In this document: positions 17,286-26,881 of the stretch, piece after piece
Layout of the letters: each line of letters starts with the position of its first letter
Position numbering within the stretch: position 1 is the stretch's first letter
Assembly (NCBI GenBank): GCA_900472485.1
Contig: UCII01000005.1
Span: 124,001-188,000, forward strand
DNA length: 64,000 bases
Source: Hyphomicrobiales bacterium
Lineage (GTDB): Bacteria > Pseudomonadota > Alphaproteobacteria > Rhizobiales > Rhizobiaceae
Direction: 5' to 3'
Notes under the pieces: generated by a model
Seen by the model: the letters and a program-made list of their open reading frames with translations, nothing else
What the model was told of the DNA's origin: nothing
Databases searched by the model: none
Program-made: the position numbers and the translations under genes

Positions 17286-20200
17286 GTGATCCGAGGCGAA
17301 AAGGTAACATTCCGCAAAAAGGATCTCGTGTCGCTCGACCATCTGCCGTCCGCTCAGGTCGAAGATCCGTTGATCGTGCATGTGCCGGAGCGCGTTCGCC
17401 GCAAGCGCTCGCATGTTTGGCACGTCTGCCGCATGACGCTGGTTTTCTTCACCTTTCTCGCCATCATTCTCGGTGCCGTCATCGCGACCATCGAAGGCGG
17501 CATCTTCGATGCGCCGCTGTCCCAGAAAGCGCAAACCGCCCTCGATCAGGCGATCGGCCCGCGTTACAAGGCAGAGGTCGGCGCGACCGTGATCCGCTTT
17601 ACCTCCGACCTGCGCCTGGCGCTGGAGGCACGCGACGTCAATGTCGTCGATCAGGAGAGCGGCAAGCATCTGTCGACGATGTCAGCCGTCAACATGGAGC
17701 TGGACCCGCTGGCCCTCATCGAGGGCAGGGTGGAAGTGGCAAGCGTTGCGGCGGAGGGGATCGCGCTCGATACTTCGCTGCTGCCGCAAGGCGACCCGGT
17801 GGATTTGACCGCCTTGCGCGTCGACGCCTTGCCCAAGGCCCTGAACGCAGCCTTCGACAATCTCGATTTTCTCGAACATTTCGTCCAGCGAGGCGGCACG
17901 AATTCCGTGCGCATTTCCGGCTTCTCGATGAAGCTGGCGCGACAGGAGGGTGAGCCGATCTCCCTCGTCGTCGACAACCTTACATTCGAGCGGGCGGCGC
18001 CGAATTCTCTCCATCTCTATGGCCAGGTCGCGCTCAATGGGTCCGTGGCGCTCCTGGATGTGAGGGCGGATCAAAATGAGGCCGGTCATAGCTCGTCGCT
18101 GGCGGCCAGGATATCCAATCTCGATCTCAAGCCCCTCACGATGACCTATGACCCGAACGGGACACCACGGCAGGGTCTGACGACCTTCGGAGAGGTCACG
18201 CTTTCGGCCGTCAAGGGCGAGGCAGGCGTCGATCCGAAGCTGAGCGCCACCATCCATGTCCAGCCCGGCGTCCTCTATATGGACCATGATGCGCAGGAAT
18301 TGACGCAGGCCAATATCAACCTCGCGTACAACTTCGATCACCAGACCCTGGAGATTGCGCCTTCGAAAGCGCAGTTTCTCCGGACGATCGCACCCTTTTC
18401 CGGTGCGATCATCGATCTCGATCGTGTCGACGCCAATGCAGGCAAGGGTTTCGGTATCGATTTCGTGATCAAGGACGGCGTCGCCGCTTCATCTCTCTCC
18501 GGGGAGAAGCCCGTCAGCTTCGACGGTCGCGCCACGGGGCGGTTCTTTTCTGCGACCAAGGAATTTCAGTTCGACAATCTCGGCATATCGACGCCGCAGG
18601 GCGCGCTTTTCGGCTCCCTGCATATGAAGCTCGGTGATAGTTCGCCGGAGATCAGTTTCGGTGGCCGTGCGGACAAGCTGGATACGGCTGTTGTCAAACA
18701 GCTGTGGCCTTTCTGGATGGCTTCGAAACCCAGGATCTGGGTCGAGGGCAATCTTTTCGGTGGCTCGGTAACCAATGCCGCCATATCGGTCTTCATTCCG
18801 GCTGGCCGGCTGCGAGAGGCGGCACAGACCGGCAAGCTGCAGCTTGGCAAAAACGAGCTGCATATTGCCTTCGATATCGACGGCGCGCGGATGAATATTC
18901 CAGGCGAAATCCCGCCGTTGCGCGATACCAAGGCGCATTTCGATCTGACCGGTCCGAATATGGTCGTCAATATCGCCACGGCCACGTCCTATTTTCCGAC
19001 AGGCCGCACGATCACGCTGAGTGACAGCAGCTTCTCGATCCCGGCGACTTACGACAAGCCGCTGATGGCCGATCTTGATTTGACGATTTCAGGCTCCGGC
19101 GATGCGATCGGCGAACTTCTGACCTATAAGCCTCTTGAGGTCCTGCAGCGGACCGAATTCAAGCCGGAGGATTTCAACGGCAAGATCGTCGCCAAGGTCG
19201 ATGCCAGGATAGGGCTTATCAAGGATCAGCAGCCGCCTCCGCCGGACTGGCAGGCAAAGCTCAATCTCGACAATGTCGATCTCTTGAAGCCGATGAACAA
19301 TCGCAAGATCGACAATCTGACCGGTGTGATTTCGGCCGATCCGCAATCCGTGCATCTGCAAGCTCAGGCCCAGATCGACAGTATTCCGGCCCAGATCGAC
19401 ATGGTGGAACCGACCGACAGCAAATCGACCGTCAAGCGCGCCCGCGTGATCACGGCGACACTGACCGATGCGCAGCGCAACACCGTTCTGCCCGGGCTTC
19501 GGGACATAGTTGACGGGCCTGTCAAAGTGGAGTTGACTCGCATCGACGATGATCGCCAGGGCGTCAAGGTCGATCTCGGCAAAGCGGCTCTGACCGTGCC
19601 TTGGGTCGGCTGGTCGAAGGGCAGCGGCATTGCGGCGACTGCGCAGTTCGAGGCATCCGGTCCGGACAGCCAGACGACGCTCAAGAATTTCACGCTCAAG
19701 GGGGATGGGTTCGGCGCCAGCGGCGATCTTCTGATCAGCAAGGGGAGTCTCACCTCGGCAAGCTTCGACAGCGTGAAGCTCTCGGCGCTGGATGATTTCG
19801 CGCTTTCGCTGAAGCGGGGCAAGAGTGGCGGCTACGACGTCGCGATATCGGGCAATTCCGCCGACATACGTCCGATCCTTGCGCGCCTGAAGGCGTCCAC
19901 ATCGGGCGGCCAGCAGAGTTCGGACGGAGACGCTTCGGCGAGCGCAACCGTTCGCGCCAATCTCGACAAGGTCATCGGCTTTAATGACGAGACGATCGGC
20001 AATGTCAAAGGCGTCTATTCGATCTCCGGCGGCAAGACGACAGCTGCCGATTTTTCCGGCATAACCCGTAGCGGCGAAGCGCTCGTCACCCAGATGAGCA
20101 AAGGCGCCAATGGCGTCATCCGTATCACAAGCGGCGACGCCGGTGCGGTTGCGCGCTTCACCGACCTCTACAAACATTTGCAAGGTGGGCTGCTCAATCT

Positions 20201-20705
20201 GTCGCTGCGCTCGATCGGGCAGGATGACTGGGACGGCTCGCTCGACATCCGCAACTTCTCCATCATCGATGACAAGAAACTCTCGACCATCGTATCGACG
20301 CCGAGCGGAAAGAACGGCAAAAGCCTGAATTCGGCTGTGAAGCAGAATATCGATACGCGTTCGCAGAATTTCGAGCGCGGCTTTGCGCGGCTGGTGATGC
20401 GCGATGGGGTGCTCTCCGTCGAAAATGGCATCGTCCGGGGCGTGCAGGTCGGGGCAACCTTCCAGGGCGTGCTGAAGGATGCCAACGGCAAGATGGACAT
20501 GACGGGAACCTTCATGCCGGCTTACGGCTTGAACCGACTGTTCGCGGAAGTTCCGATCGTCGGCTTCATCCTGGGCAATGGTAGCGATCGCGGCTTGATC
20601 GGTATTACATTCAGGCTGACCGGCACGATCGAGAAATCGAACCTGCAGATCAATCCTCTCTCGATCATCGCGCCAGGTGTTTTCAGGCAGATATTTGAAT
20701 ATTGA
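17286..20705 (+). CDS. large AsmA-like/DUF3971 envelope protein
   Basis: About 1139 residues. A short basic cytoplasmic N-terminus leads into one membrane helix (MTLVFFTFLAIILGAVIA), followed by a very long periplasmic region of beta-strand repeats ending in an AsmA-like C-terminal domain (GVLKDANGKMDMTGTFMPAYGLNRLF, then VPIVGFILGNGSDRGLIGIT). This is the pattern of YhdP/TamB-like proteins that bridge the membranes and are implicated in phospholipid transport. The start is uncertain: TTG 17259, GTG 17286 and GTG 17328 are all in frame. It is divergent from bcp. Confidence 0.85.
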   Translation: MIRGEKVTFRKKDLVSLDHLPSAQVEDPLIVHVPERVRRKRSHVWHVCRMTLVFFTFLAIILGAVIATIEGGIFDAPLSQKAQTALDQAIGPRYKAEVGATVIRFTSDLRLALEARDVNVVDQESGKHLSTMSAVNMELDPLALIEGRVEVASVAAEGIALDTSLLPQGDPVDLTALRVDALPKALNAAFDNLDFLEHFVQRGGTNSVRISGFSMKLARQEGEPISLVVDNLTFERAAPNSLHLYGQVALNGSVALLDVRADQNEAGHSSSLAARISNLDLKPLTMTYDPNGTPRQGLTTFGEVTLSAVKGEAGVDPKLSATIHVQPGVLYMDHDAQELTQANINLAYNFDHQTLEIAPSKAQFLRTIAPFSGAIIDLDRVDANAGKGFGIDFVIKDGVAASSLSGEKPVSFDGRATGRFFSATKEFQFDNLGISTPQGALFGSLHMKLGDSSPEISFGGRADKLDTAVVKQLWPFWMASKPRIWVEGNLFGGSVTNAAISVFIPAGRLREAAQTGKLQLGKNELHIAFDIDGARMNIPGEIPPLRDTKAHFDLTGPNMVVNIATATSYFPTGRTITLSDSSFSIPATYDKPLMADLDLTISGSGDAIGELLTYKPLEVLQRTEFKPEDFNGKIVAKVDARIGLIKDQQPPPPDWQAKLNLDNVDLLKPMNNRKIDNLTGVISADPQSVHLQAQAQIDSIPAQIDMVEPTDSKSTVKRARVITATLTDAQRNTVLPGLRDIVDGPVKVELTRIDDDRQGVKVDLGKAALTVPWVGWSKGSGIAATAQFEASGPDSQTTLKNFTLKGDGFGASGDLLISKGSLTSASFDSVKLSALDDFALSLKRGKSGGYDVAISGNSADIRPILARLKASTSGGQQSSDGDASASATVRANLDKVIGFNDETIGNVKGVYSISGGKTTAADFSGITRSGEALVTQMSKGANGVIRITSGDAGAVARFTDLYKHLQGGLLNLSLRSIGQDDWDGSLDIRNFSIIDDKKLSTIVSTPSGKNGKSLNSAVKQNIDTRSQNFERGFARLVMRDGVLSVENGIVRGVQVGATFQGVLKDANGKMDMTGTFMPAYGLNRLFAEVPIVGFILGNGSDRGLIGITFRLTGTIEKSNLQINPLSIIAPGVFRQIFEY

Positions 20706-20756
20706 GGAAGCGCGAAGCCGAGGCTGCTGCCTTTCGATAGTGGAGAGGTAGGTGGA

Positions 20757-21083
20757 CTATCTTTCTTCCGCCAGTCGCTCGCGTATGCGCTCCGGCCCAC
20801 CGCTCATGCGCTTGGCGAATGGTCGATCAGGGTCCACGATGCGCCAGAATGGAGCCGTGCCGCTCTGGCTGATCTGAACCAGATGTCGCTGAACAGTGAC
20901 AGGGCAGCAGGCATCCGCGCCATACCGCCTGGCAAGTGCCTGTCTCAAGTCCGCAATGTCAGACAATAGCCCCGGCGGTGCCGCCCAGAGTGCGCGGATG
21001 ATCATGCCTTCGCTTGGAATCAGCATGCTTTGCGTAAGGTTTCGGCCTTTACGCCTCGTTTTGATCACCGGCAATTCATCCAT
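20757..21083 (-). CDS. conserved hypothetical protein, possibly alkyltransferase-like
   Basis: A 108-residue basic protein that I do not firmly recognise. A strong GGAGGTGA ribosome binding site stands just before the ATG at 21083, which supports it as a real gene. The order of blocks (SMLIPSEGMIIRALW, then DIADLRQALARRYGAD, then TVQRHLVQIS, then APFWRIVDPDRPFAKR) faintly recalls the winged-helix part of methylguanine-DNA methyltransferase and alkyltransferase-like proteins, but the PCHR active site is missing. It lies between convergent AsmA-like gene and tyrS. Confidence 0.7.
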   Translation of the reverse strand: MDELPVIKTRRKGRNLTQSMLIPSEGMIIRALWAAPPGLLSDIADLRQALARRYGADACCPVTVQRHLVQISQSGTAPFWRIVDPDRPFAKRMSGGPERIRERLAEER

Positions 21084-21206
21084 AAGTCACCTCCATGCAC
21101 ACGGTCTGAGCTGAGGACGAATGGGCAGGCCGCAATCCGACATGGGAATTAAAAAATCATCCGGCCAGCGTTGATAATACTATGCATCCGCGCTGGCCCA
21201 AATGAT

Positions 21207-21232
21207 AAAGCCGGCGAGAGGGCGCCGGCTTT
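21207..21232 (-). terminator. stem-loop terminator downstream of tyrS
   Basis: A 9-bp perfect stem (AAAGCCGGC pairing with GCCGGCTTT) with an 8-nt loop lies 24 bp beyond the tyrS stop. On the minus strand it ends in TTT followed by ATC, so it is a modest intrinsic terminator; the same dyad can work on the plus strand. The rest of the 172-bp gap to the upstream hypothetical gene shows nothing more. Confidence 0.65.
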
Positions 21233-21255
21233 GTTTGTTGTCCGTGTATTGGCCT

Positions 21256-22512
21256 TCAGGCGGCCGGGCGGATCAGGATGTGCTTCTTCTTGCCGAGCGA
21301 GAGCTTGATGACGCCATCGGCGGTGACTTCGCCGCTGCCGATGATCTTGCGTTCGTCGCTGATGGGCTGGTCGTTGATGCGCACTGCGCCGCCCTGGACG
21401 TGGCGGCGAGCTTCGCCGTTCGAACCGGCAAGGCCGGCGCGCACGATCAGGGCCAGCAGGCCGATGCCAGCTTCGAGTTCGGATGCGGGAACATCGATCG
21501 ACGGCAGATTTTCCGAAAGACCGCCTTCCTCGAAGGTCTTGCGCGCGGTTTCGGCAGCCTGCTCGGCTGCCGCGCGGCCGTGAAGGATTGCGGTGACTTC
21601 GGTCGCAAGGATCTTCTTGACTTCGTTGATCTCCGAACCGGCAAGCGCGGAGAGGCGAGCGATCTCATCCATCGGCAGCGTCGTGTAGAGCTTCAAGAAG
21701 CGCGAAACGTCGGCGTCCTCGGTGTTGCGCCAGTACTGCCAGAAGTCATAGGCCGAGAGCAGGTCGGCATTCAGCCAGACCGCGCCGGTGGCGGACTTGC
21801 CCATTTTGGCGCCGGAGGCTGTTGTCAGCAACGGCGACGTCAAGGCGAAGAGTTGCTTTGTCCCCATACGGTGACCGAGATCGATGCCGTTGACGATATT
21901 GCCCCACTGATCCGAGCCGCCCATCTGCAGGCGGCAATCGTAACGCTTGGCCAGTTCGACGAAGTCGTAGGCCTGCAGGATCATGTAGTTGAATTCGAGG
22001 AACGACAGCGACTGTTCGCGGTCAAGTCTCGTCTTCACGCTGTCGAAGGACATCATGCGGTTGACGGAAAAATGCCGGCCGACATCGCGCAGGAATTCGA
22101 GATAATTCAGTGAGCGCAGCCATTCGGCGTTGTTGATCATCAACGCGTCCTTCGGACCCTCGCCATAGGTGAGGTAGTTCGAGAAGCAGCGCTTGATCGA
22201 AGCAATATTGTTCTCGATCGTGTCGATCGTCATGAGCTGGCGGGACTCTTCCTTGAAGGATGGGTCGCCGACCATGCCGGTGCCGCCACCCATCAGGGAA
22301 ATTGGCCGATGGCCGGTCGCCTGCATCCAGTGCAGCATCATGATCTGGATCAGTGAGCCTGCATGCAGGCTCGATGCCGTTGGATCGAAGCCGATATAGG
22401 CAGTCACGGTTTCCTTGGCGAAAAGATCGTCGAGGCCGGCTTCATCGGAAATCTGATGAATGAAGCCGCGCTCTTGCAGGGTGCGCAGGAAATCGGATTT
22501 GAACTCAGCCAT
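21256..22512 (-). CDS. tyrS: tyrosyl-tRNA synthetase
   Basis: A 418-residue class I aminoacyl-tRNA synthetase charging tRNA-Tyr. The HIGH-like motif is HAGSL in [16 protein letters not shown], and the KMSKS motif appears as KMGKS in [14 protein letters not shown]. The tyrosine pocket shows [17 protein letters not shown] and [25 protein letters not shown]. The C-terminal S4-like RNA-binding region is [23 protein letters not shown] use the ATG at 22512 (MAEFKSDFL). It is divergent from the pseudo-caspase gene, with a 285-bp gap between. Confidence 0.97.
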   Translation of the reverse strand: MAEFKSDFLRTLQERGFIHQISDEAGLDDLFAKETVTAYIGFDPTASSLHAGSLIQIMMLHWMQATGHRPISLMGGGTGMVGDPSFKEESRQLMTIDTIENNIASIKRCFSNYLTYGEGPKDALMINNAEWLRSLNYLEFLRDVGRHFSVNRMMSFDSVKTRLDREQSLSFLEFNYMILQAYDFVELAKRYDCRLQMGGSDQWGNIVNGIDLGHRMGTKQLFALTSPLLTTASGAKMGKSATGAVWLNADLLSAYDFWQYWRNTEDADVSRFLKLYTTLPMDEIARLSALAGSEINEVKKILATEVTAILHGRAAAEQAAETARKTFEEGGLSENLPSIDVPASELEAGIGLLALIVRAGLAGSNGEARRHVQGGAVRINDQPISDERKIIGSGEVTADGVIKLSLGKKKHILIRPAA

Positions 22513-22797
22513 GATCTTGGTCTCTCGAGGCCGCAACCTTGGAGGATGCGGTGAAGTCGCTATTGTTTGATGTCGCGGGGCGCGTTTAGCACCGATTTAC
22601 GCACGCGTCATCATTTTGGTGGGGAAGACGACAAGTTTCGGCGCTGGCGAGATGTGTAAACGAGCGCTTCTGAACGTCAATAGATCGTAACATGGTCGCG
22701 AAGCTGCCGGGAATAAGCCGCGCATTCGCCCGAATCAAATCCTAGTGATTTCCCGTTGATCCCCGTACGCACCTCATGTTTCGCGAAAGAAACCGGT

Positions 22798-25302
22798 ATG
22801 TCGCCTCTGCTTTCGAAGATGGGATTGTCATCCACAAAGATGATCTGGGCATTTTTTGCCATGATGTTGGTTTTGGCCGGTATTGCTGCTGCGAATCCGG
22901 CCGAAGCTCAGGGTTCCCCTGAAAAGAGAATAGCGTTTGTCGTGGGTAATGCCGCCTACACAGTGGGCGCGCTTCCGACGCCGGCCAACGATGCCGGCCT
23001 GATCGCACAAACGCTGCAAGCCGCGGGCTTCGATGTGATCGGCGCGCGCGACCTCGACCAGAACGGGTTGCGCGATGCCATGCGCGACTTTCTGACGAAA
23101 GCCAACGCGTCAGGCCCTAACACCGTCGTCTTCGTCTATCTGGCGGGCTACGGTGTCCAATATCAGGGCGACAATTATTTCGTGCCTATCGATGCGCAGA
23201 TCGCCAATGCCACGGATGTCCCCGTTCAGGCGGTCCGCGTGAGCGACTTCACCAAATCGCTGTCGGCCATCAACAATCGCGGCAGCATTGTCGTGCTGGA
23301 TGCGGCGAGGGCCAATCCCTTCGTACAGTCCAGTCAGCCGCTGGCCGGCGGTCTGGCGCTGGTCGATCCCGATGCCAATCAGTTGATCGCGTTCAATGCC
23401 GCGCCCGGCACAGTCGCACCGCAGGAGGCCGGTCCCTATGGTTCCTACGCGCATGCGCTGGCTGAGATGATCCGTGTTGGCGGCCTTTCGCTTGATGACG
23501 TCTTCGATCGCACACGGTTGCGGGTCGGCGACTTGACCAAGGGCGCCGAGATTTCCTGGGATGCCTCCAAATTCAAGAACGCCTTCACTTTCTTCGATCG
23601 CGGTCCGAATGCGCCGGCTGCTGCTGTGCCGAGCACCGAGGATGTGGCAAACCGGACGAAGCCCATTCGCGATTTCGACGAGCGTGATGCCTATTTCGCC
23701 GCGCTCGATCGCGACACGCTGCAGGGCTATGAGGATTTCCTCGCTGCCTATCCGAACGATTCCATGGTCAGGCGTGTCCGCGCCATTGTCGCCGCCCGCC
23801 GCGAGGCTATCACCTGGCGCGAGACCTGGATTGCTGATACGCCCGAGGCCTATTGGTCCTATCTCAGTCGTTATCCGCGTGGTCCCCACGTCTGGGATGC
23901 CCGCCGCCGTCTCGAACATTTCGAGGCAGCCCTCGAGCCGCCGCCGTCCTTCACCGTGATCGAGTATGATGTGCCGCCGCCGCCACCGCCGGAAGTGGTC
24001 TATGTCGACCGTCCCGTGCTTTATTTCGATGATGCCGATTTCGGTTATGCCCCGCCGCCGCCCGTCGTCTTCCTGGCACCGCCGCCGCCGGATTTCGTCG
24101 TGCTGCCGCCGCCGCAGCCCGCGGTCGATCTCTACGTGTTGCCGGCGCCGACCTACGTTCCGGTCCCTGATTGGGTGGAGCCGCCCCGTGATGTCGCGCC
24201 GCCGGAAAACAACGTCATCTTCAACAACATCCACAATACGGTCGTGAACAACACGACGGTCATCAACAACAATACCACTACCACGACCAACGAAAATGGA
24301 GCTGCACCGGCAACTCCGGGATTGACGACAGGGCAGAAGATCGCCGGAGCCGCTGTCCTTGCCGGCGCGGGTGCCGCGGCACTGCATGTTGCCCTGCCGC
24401 CATCGGTGCAGAAGAAGGCCGCTGTTATACAAAGGCAGAATCCCGCCGCGGCCGTCAAGACGGTGCCTGGAGTTGCTCCGGCGGCGGCGGCGTCGGCGCA
24501 GCCGCAAGGCGGAAATGCCGCTGCCCACGTGCTTCCTGGCGCCAATGGTCAGCCGCTGCCGGCTGGTGGCAAGCCGCCCGTCAATCAGGGAACGGCTCAG
24601 ACGAAGCAGGGGCAATCGCCGCAAACTGCGCCGAATGCGGTGCATAATCCGGCTGTTGCCACTCAACCTGCCCAGCAAGGCACAAATGCCAATGCGCACG
24701 CGCTTCCGGGTGCGAATGGTCAGCCTTTGCCAGCCACGGGCAAGCCAGCCAACCCTGGCGCGGCGCAGACGAAACAGGCTCAACAGCCTCAGACGACACC
24801 GAACGCCAACACACATGCGCTTCCCGGTGCCAAGGGACAACCGCTGCCGGCCGTTGGTAATGCGCCTGCCGTGAAGGGGCAAAACCAGATCGCCAAGACA
24901 CCGGCACCGCAAGCAATGCCGGGCGGCAAACCGAATCCGGTTGCCGCTGCACCGAAGCCCAATGTGCATACCCCGGCAGCGCCGGCTGTCGCCGCCAGAA
25001 CTCCGGCGAAGCCCAAGGCGATCCCCAACAATCCGCCTCGGGTCAACAATCAGCCGCATGTTGCTGCTGCGCCGCCCCGGCAAGCCAATCCGGCTCCTGC
25101 GCAACCCAAACCCGCGCCCCATGTGGTGGCGCAGGCACCAAAGCCACAGGCTCAGCCGAAGCCGCAGGCTCAACCCAGGCCGCAACCGCAGCCGCAGCCG
25201 AAGGTCGTGCAGCAGCAGGCGAAGAGACCACCTCCGCCTCCGCCGCAGAAGCCTCCGGAAAAGAAGAAATGCGGCGCTCCCGGCCTGCCGGCATGTCACT
25301 GA
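22798..25302 (+). CDS. secreted caspase-like protein with inactive dyad and Pro-rich repeat tail
   Basis: About 834 residues. A signal peptide or membrane anchor (MIWAFFAMMLVLAGIAAA, cleavage near AEA-QG) precedes a caspase p20-like domain (RIAFVVGNAAYTVGALPTPANDA onward). The catalytic histidine position is Tyr118 (YLAGYGVQ instead of the usual GHG) and the catalytic cysteine position is Ala170 (LDAARANPF instead of DACRNNP), so it should not be a protease. From about residue 380 it becomes Pro-rich, then Asn/Thr-rich, then has three LPGANGQPLP-type repeats starting at 24526, 24697 and 24814, and ends in Pro/Gln/Lys-rich sequence. The start could also be the TTG at 22756. Function unknown; probably a periplasmic or surface scaffold. 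Confidence 0.85.
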   Translation: MSPLLSKMGLSSTKMIWAFFAMMLVLAGIAAANPAEAQGSPEKRIAFVVGNAAYTVGALPTPANDAGLIAQTLQAAGFDVIGARDLDQNGLRDAMRDFLTKANASGPNTVVFVYLAGYGVQYQGDNYFVPIDAQIANATDVPVQAVRVSDFTKSLSAINNRGSIVVLDAARANPFVQSSQPLAGGLALVDPDANQLIAFNAAPGTVAPQEAGPYGSYAHALAEMIRVGGLSLDDVFDRTRLRVGDLTKGAEISWDASKFKNAFTFFDRGPNAPAAAVPSTEDVANRTKPIRDFDERDAYFAALDRDTLQGYEDFLAAYPNDSMVRRVRAIVAARREAITWRETWIADTPEAYWSYLSRYPRGPHVWDARRRLEHFEAALEPPPSFTVIEYDVPPPPPPEVVYVDRPVLYFDDADFGYAPPPPVVFLAPPPPDFVVLPPPQPAVDLYVLPAPTYVPVPDWVEPPRDVAPPENNVIFNNIHNTVVNNTTVINNNTTTTTNENGAAPATPGLTTGQKIAGAAVLAGAGAAALHVALPPSVQKKAAVIQRQNPAAAVKTVPGVAPAAAASAQPQGGNAAAHVLPGANGQPLPAGGKPPVNQGTAQTKQGQSPQTAPNAVHNPAVATQPAQQGTNANAHALPGANGQPLPATGKPANPGAAQTKQAQQPQTTPNANTHALPGAKGQPLPAVGNAPAVKGQNQIAKTPAPQAMPGGKPNPVAAAPKPNVHTPAAPAVAARTPAKPKAIPNNPPRVNNQPHVAAAPPRQANPAPAQPKPAPHVVAQAPKPQAQPKPQAQPRPQPQPQPKVVQQQAKRPPPPPPQKPPEKKKCGAPGLPACH

Positions 25303-25326
25303 CGGATGATACCAGGCGATAATCTG

Positions 25327-25348
25327 AAGGCCCGCTTCGGCGGGCTTT
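25327..25348 (+). terminator. intrinsic terminator after the pseudo-caspase gene
   Basis: A 9-bp stem with one G-U pair, a TTCG tetraloop, and TTT at the end, 24 bp after the pseudo-caspase stop. The tetraloop is typical of stable intrinsic terminators. Confidence 0.75.
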
Positions 25349-25482
25349 CGCACGCGATATTGTCGCTTGATCGACTTGTTGAAATCAGCCTGAGCGGTTA
25401 GCACTGATCGGCCGGTTGTCAATCGGGGTCGCCATACACGTTACGGCAGGAAGCAGATCCATCAGGAATACAGGCAAGGCAG

Positions 25483-25998
25483 ATGAGTCAAACCATCATA
25501 CTCGAAACCCCACGCCTCGTTCTGACGATGTGGGACAAGGGTGATGCCGAAGCGATTCGGCAATTGCATTCTACGATCGAGACCACGCGCTATCTCTCGG
25601 GCGCGGCTCCTTGGACGCTGGAGAACGCTGAGGAGCGGCTAAGGAGCTGGTTTGGCGAGCAGGAGCGCGACGGCGTGACCAAGTACAAGATGCTGCGGCG
25701 TGGGGACGGACGCTTTATCGGTCGCGCCGGCTTTTCGCGCTTTCAGGAGAGGGGGCGGGGCGAGTTCGAACTCGGCTATTCGCTTCGGCAGGACGCCTGG
25801 GGCAACGGTTACGCCACGGAGATCGCCGGCGCACTCGCGCAGTGGTTTTTCCGCCGCGGCTTTGCTGACCGGTTCATCGCATTCAGGCATCCGGAAAACG
25901 TTGCTTCGCAGCGGGTGCTACAAAAAATCGGCATGCAGTACGAAGCGCCGATCGTTGTCAGCGGCACTGCAGGCCTTTGCTTCAGGATGTCACGCTAG
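25483..25998 (+). CDS. GNAT family acetyltransferase (RimJ/RimL-like)
   Basis: A 171-residue N-acetyltransferase using acetyl-CoA. The start ILETPRLVLTMWDKGD is typical of the RimJ/RimL subgroup; the acetyl-CoA loop appears as QDAWGNGYATEI, and the segment RHPENVASQRVLQKIGM is the usual C-terminal helix. The substrate is unknown. It lies between the terminator of the pseudo-caspase gene and a RIME-type repeat, so it is probably a single-gene unit. Confidence 0.9.
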   Translation: MSQTIILETPRLVLTMWDKGDAEAIRQLHSTIETTRYLSGAAPWTLENAEERLRSWFGEQERDGVTKYKMLRRGDGRFIGRAGFSRFQERGRGEFELGYSLRQDAWGNGYATEIAGALAQWFFRRGFADRFIAFRHPENVASQRVLQKIGMQYEAPIVVSGTAGLCFRMSR

Positions 25999-25999
25999 C

Positions 26000-26098
26000 A
26001 GCAGTTCCGGCAAAAATGCGCAGCGGATTTTCGACTGGAATGCGTAAAACAGCAAGATTGAGCGTTTCCGTGTTTCAAAGAACGGCGGAAACGCTCTG
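26000..26098. repeat. RIME-type palindromic intergenic repeat, copy 1
   Basis: About 100 bp that align end to end with the element at 62152-62255 (shared pattern AGCARTTCCRGSAAAA, then GTAGCGG or GCAGCGG, then TTTTC, then GGAATTGCGT or GGAATGCGT, then a large hairpin). The 3' half is an 11-bp perfect inverted repeat, GAGCGTTTCCG at 26060-26070 and its complement at 26086-26096. This matches the layout of the Rhizobium-specific intergenic mosaic element (RIME). It sits between the convergent GNAT and hydrolase genes, where its hairpin may end transcription from both sides. Confidence 0.8.
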
Positions 26099-26113
26099 AG
26101 AGGGCGCTGCTTC

Positions 26114-26791
26114 TTAGCGAATGCGCTTGGCAGCCGGTTCCGGCACCAGTTCGCCGTTCAGGCGACGATCGAGATAATCCTCACATTCGCCGAGGAGCGT
26201 TTCGACCTGGCCGTTGAAGAAGTGGTTGGCTCCCGGAACCACCTTGTGCGTGATCAGGATGCCCTTCTGGGTCTTCAGCTTCTCGACGAGCCCGTTGACG
26301 TCCTTTTCAGGCGCGACCTTGTCGGCATCGCCGTTGATGATCAGGCCGGACGAGGGGCAGGGTGCCAAGAAGGAGAAGTCATAAATGTTCGGCTGTGGCG
26401 CGATCGACATGAAGCCTTCGATTTCCGGACGGCGCATCAGCAGCTGCATGCCGATCCAGGCGCCAAAGGAGTAGCCGGCAACCCAACAGCTCTTCGAATC
26501 AGGATGAAGGCTCTGAACCCAGTCGAGCGCCGACGCCGCATCGGAAAGTTCGCCGGCACCGTGGTCGAATTCGCCCTGGCTGCGGCCGATGCCGCGGAAA
26601 TTGAAGCGGAGCGTGGTGAAGCCGCGCTTCTGGAACATATAGAAGAGCTGGTAGACCACCTGATTGTTCATCGTACCGCCGAACTGCGGATGGGGATGAA
26701 GGATAATCGCGATCGGGGCGCTCTTTTCCTTGGAGGGCTGATAGCGGCCTTCAAGGCGACCCGCGGGGCCGTTGAAAATTACTTCGGGCAT
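26114..26791 (-). CDS. alpha/beta hydrolase (YqiA/AbhD-like serine hydrolase)
   Basis: A 225-residue hydrolase beginning MPEVIFNGPAGRLEGRYQPS. It has the oxyanion segment ILHPHPQFGGTMNNQVVYQL, an RFNFRGIGRSQGEFD block, the nucleophile elbow VAGYSFGAW (GxSxG), the aspartate in INGDADKVAPE and the histidine in VPGANHFF, so the catalytic triad is complete. Substrate unknown. The ATG at 26791 gives normal length; the frame stays open upstream. It is divergent from the suf operon. Confidence 0.9.
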   Translation of the reverse strand: MPEVIFNGPAGRLEGRYQPSKEKSAPIAIILHPHPQFGGTMNNQVVYQLFYMFQKRGFTTLRFNFRGIGRSQGEFDHGAGELSDAASALDWVQSLHPDSKSCWVAGYSFGAWIGMQLLMRRPEIEGFMSIAPQPNIYDFSFLAPCPSSGLIINGDADKVAPEKDVNGLVEKLKTQKGILITHKVVPGANHFFNGQVETLLGECEDYLDRRLNGELVPEPAAKRIR

Positions 26792-26848
26792 CGATACTCC
26801 GGCTCTTCTTTTTCTGCGTTCAAACCTTACGGCACGCAGCAAGTTGAC

Positions 26849-26877
26849 TTGACGAATGCGCTCATCTTTTCTAGAAC
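26849..26877 (+). promoter_or_regulatory. candidate suf operon promoter
   Basis: TTGACG (26849-26854) is followed after 17 nt by TAGAAC (26872-26877). The -35 box is close to consensus, the -10 box only fair. Its start site would fall just inside the iron control element at 26882-26898, a layout that would let a bound regulator block transcription. Confidence 0.45.
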
Positions 26878-26881
26878 GCAG

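Noticed and set aside
23110..25422. A 770-codon minus-strand open frame opposite the pseudo-caspase gene
   Set aside because: The plus strand has a signal peptide, a caspase-like domain and a following terminator. The minus-strand translation is Arg-rich and shows no domain.
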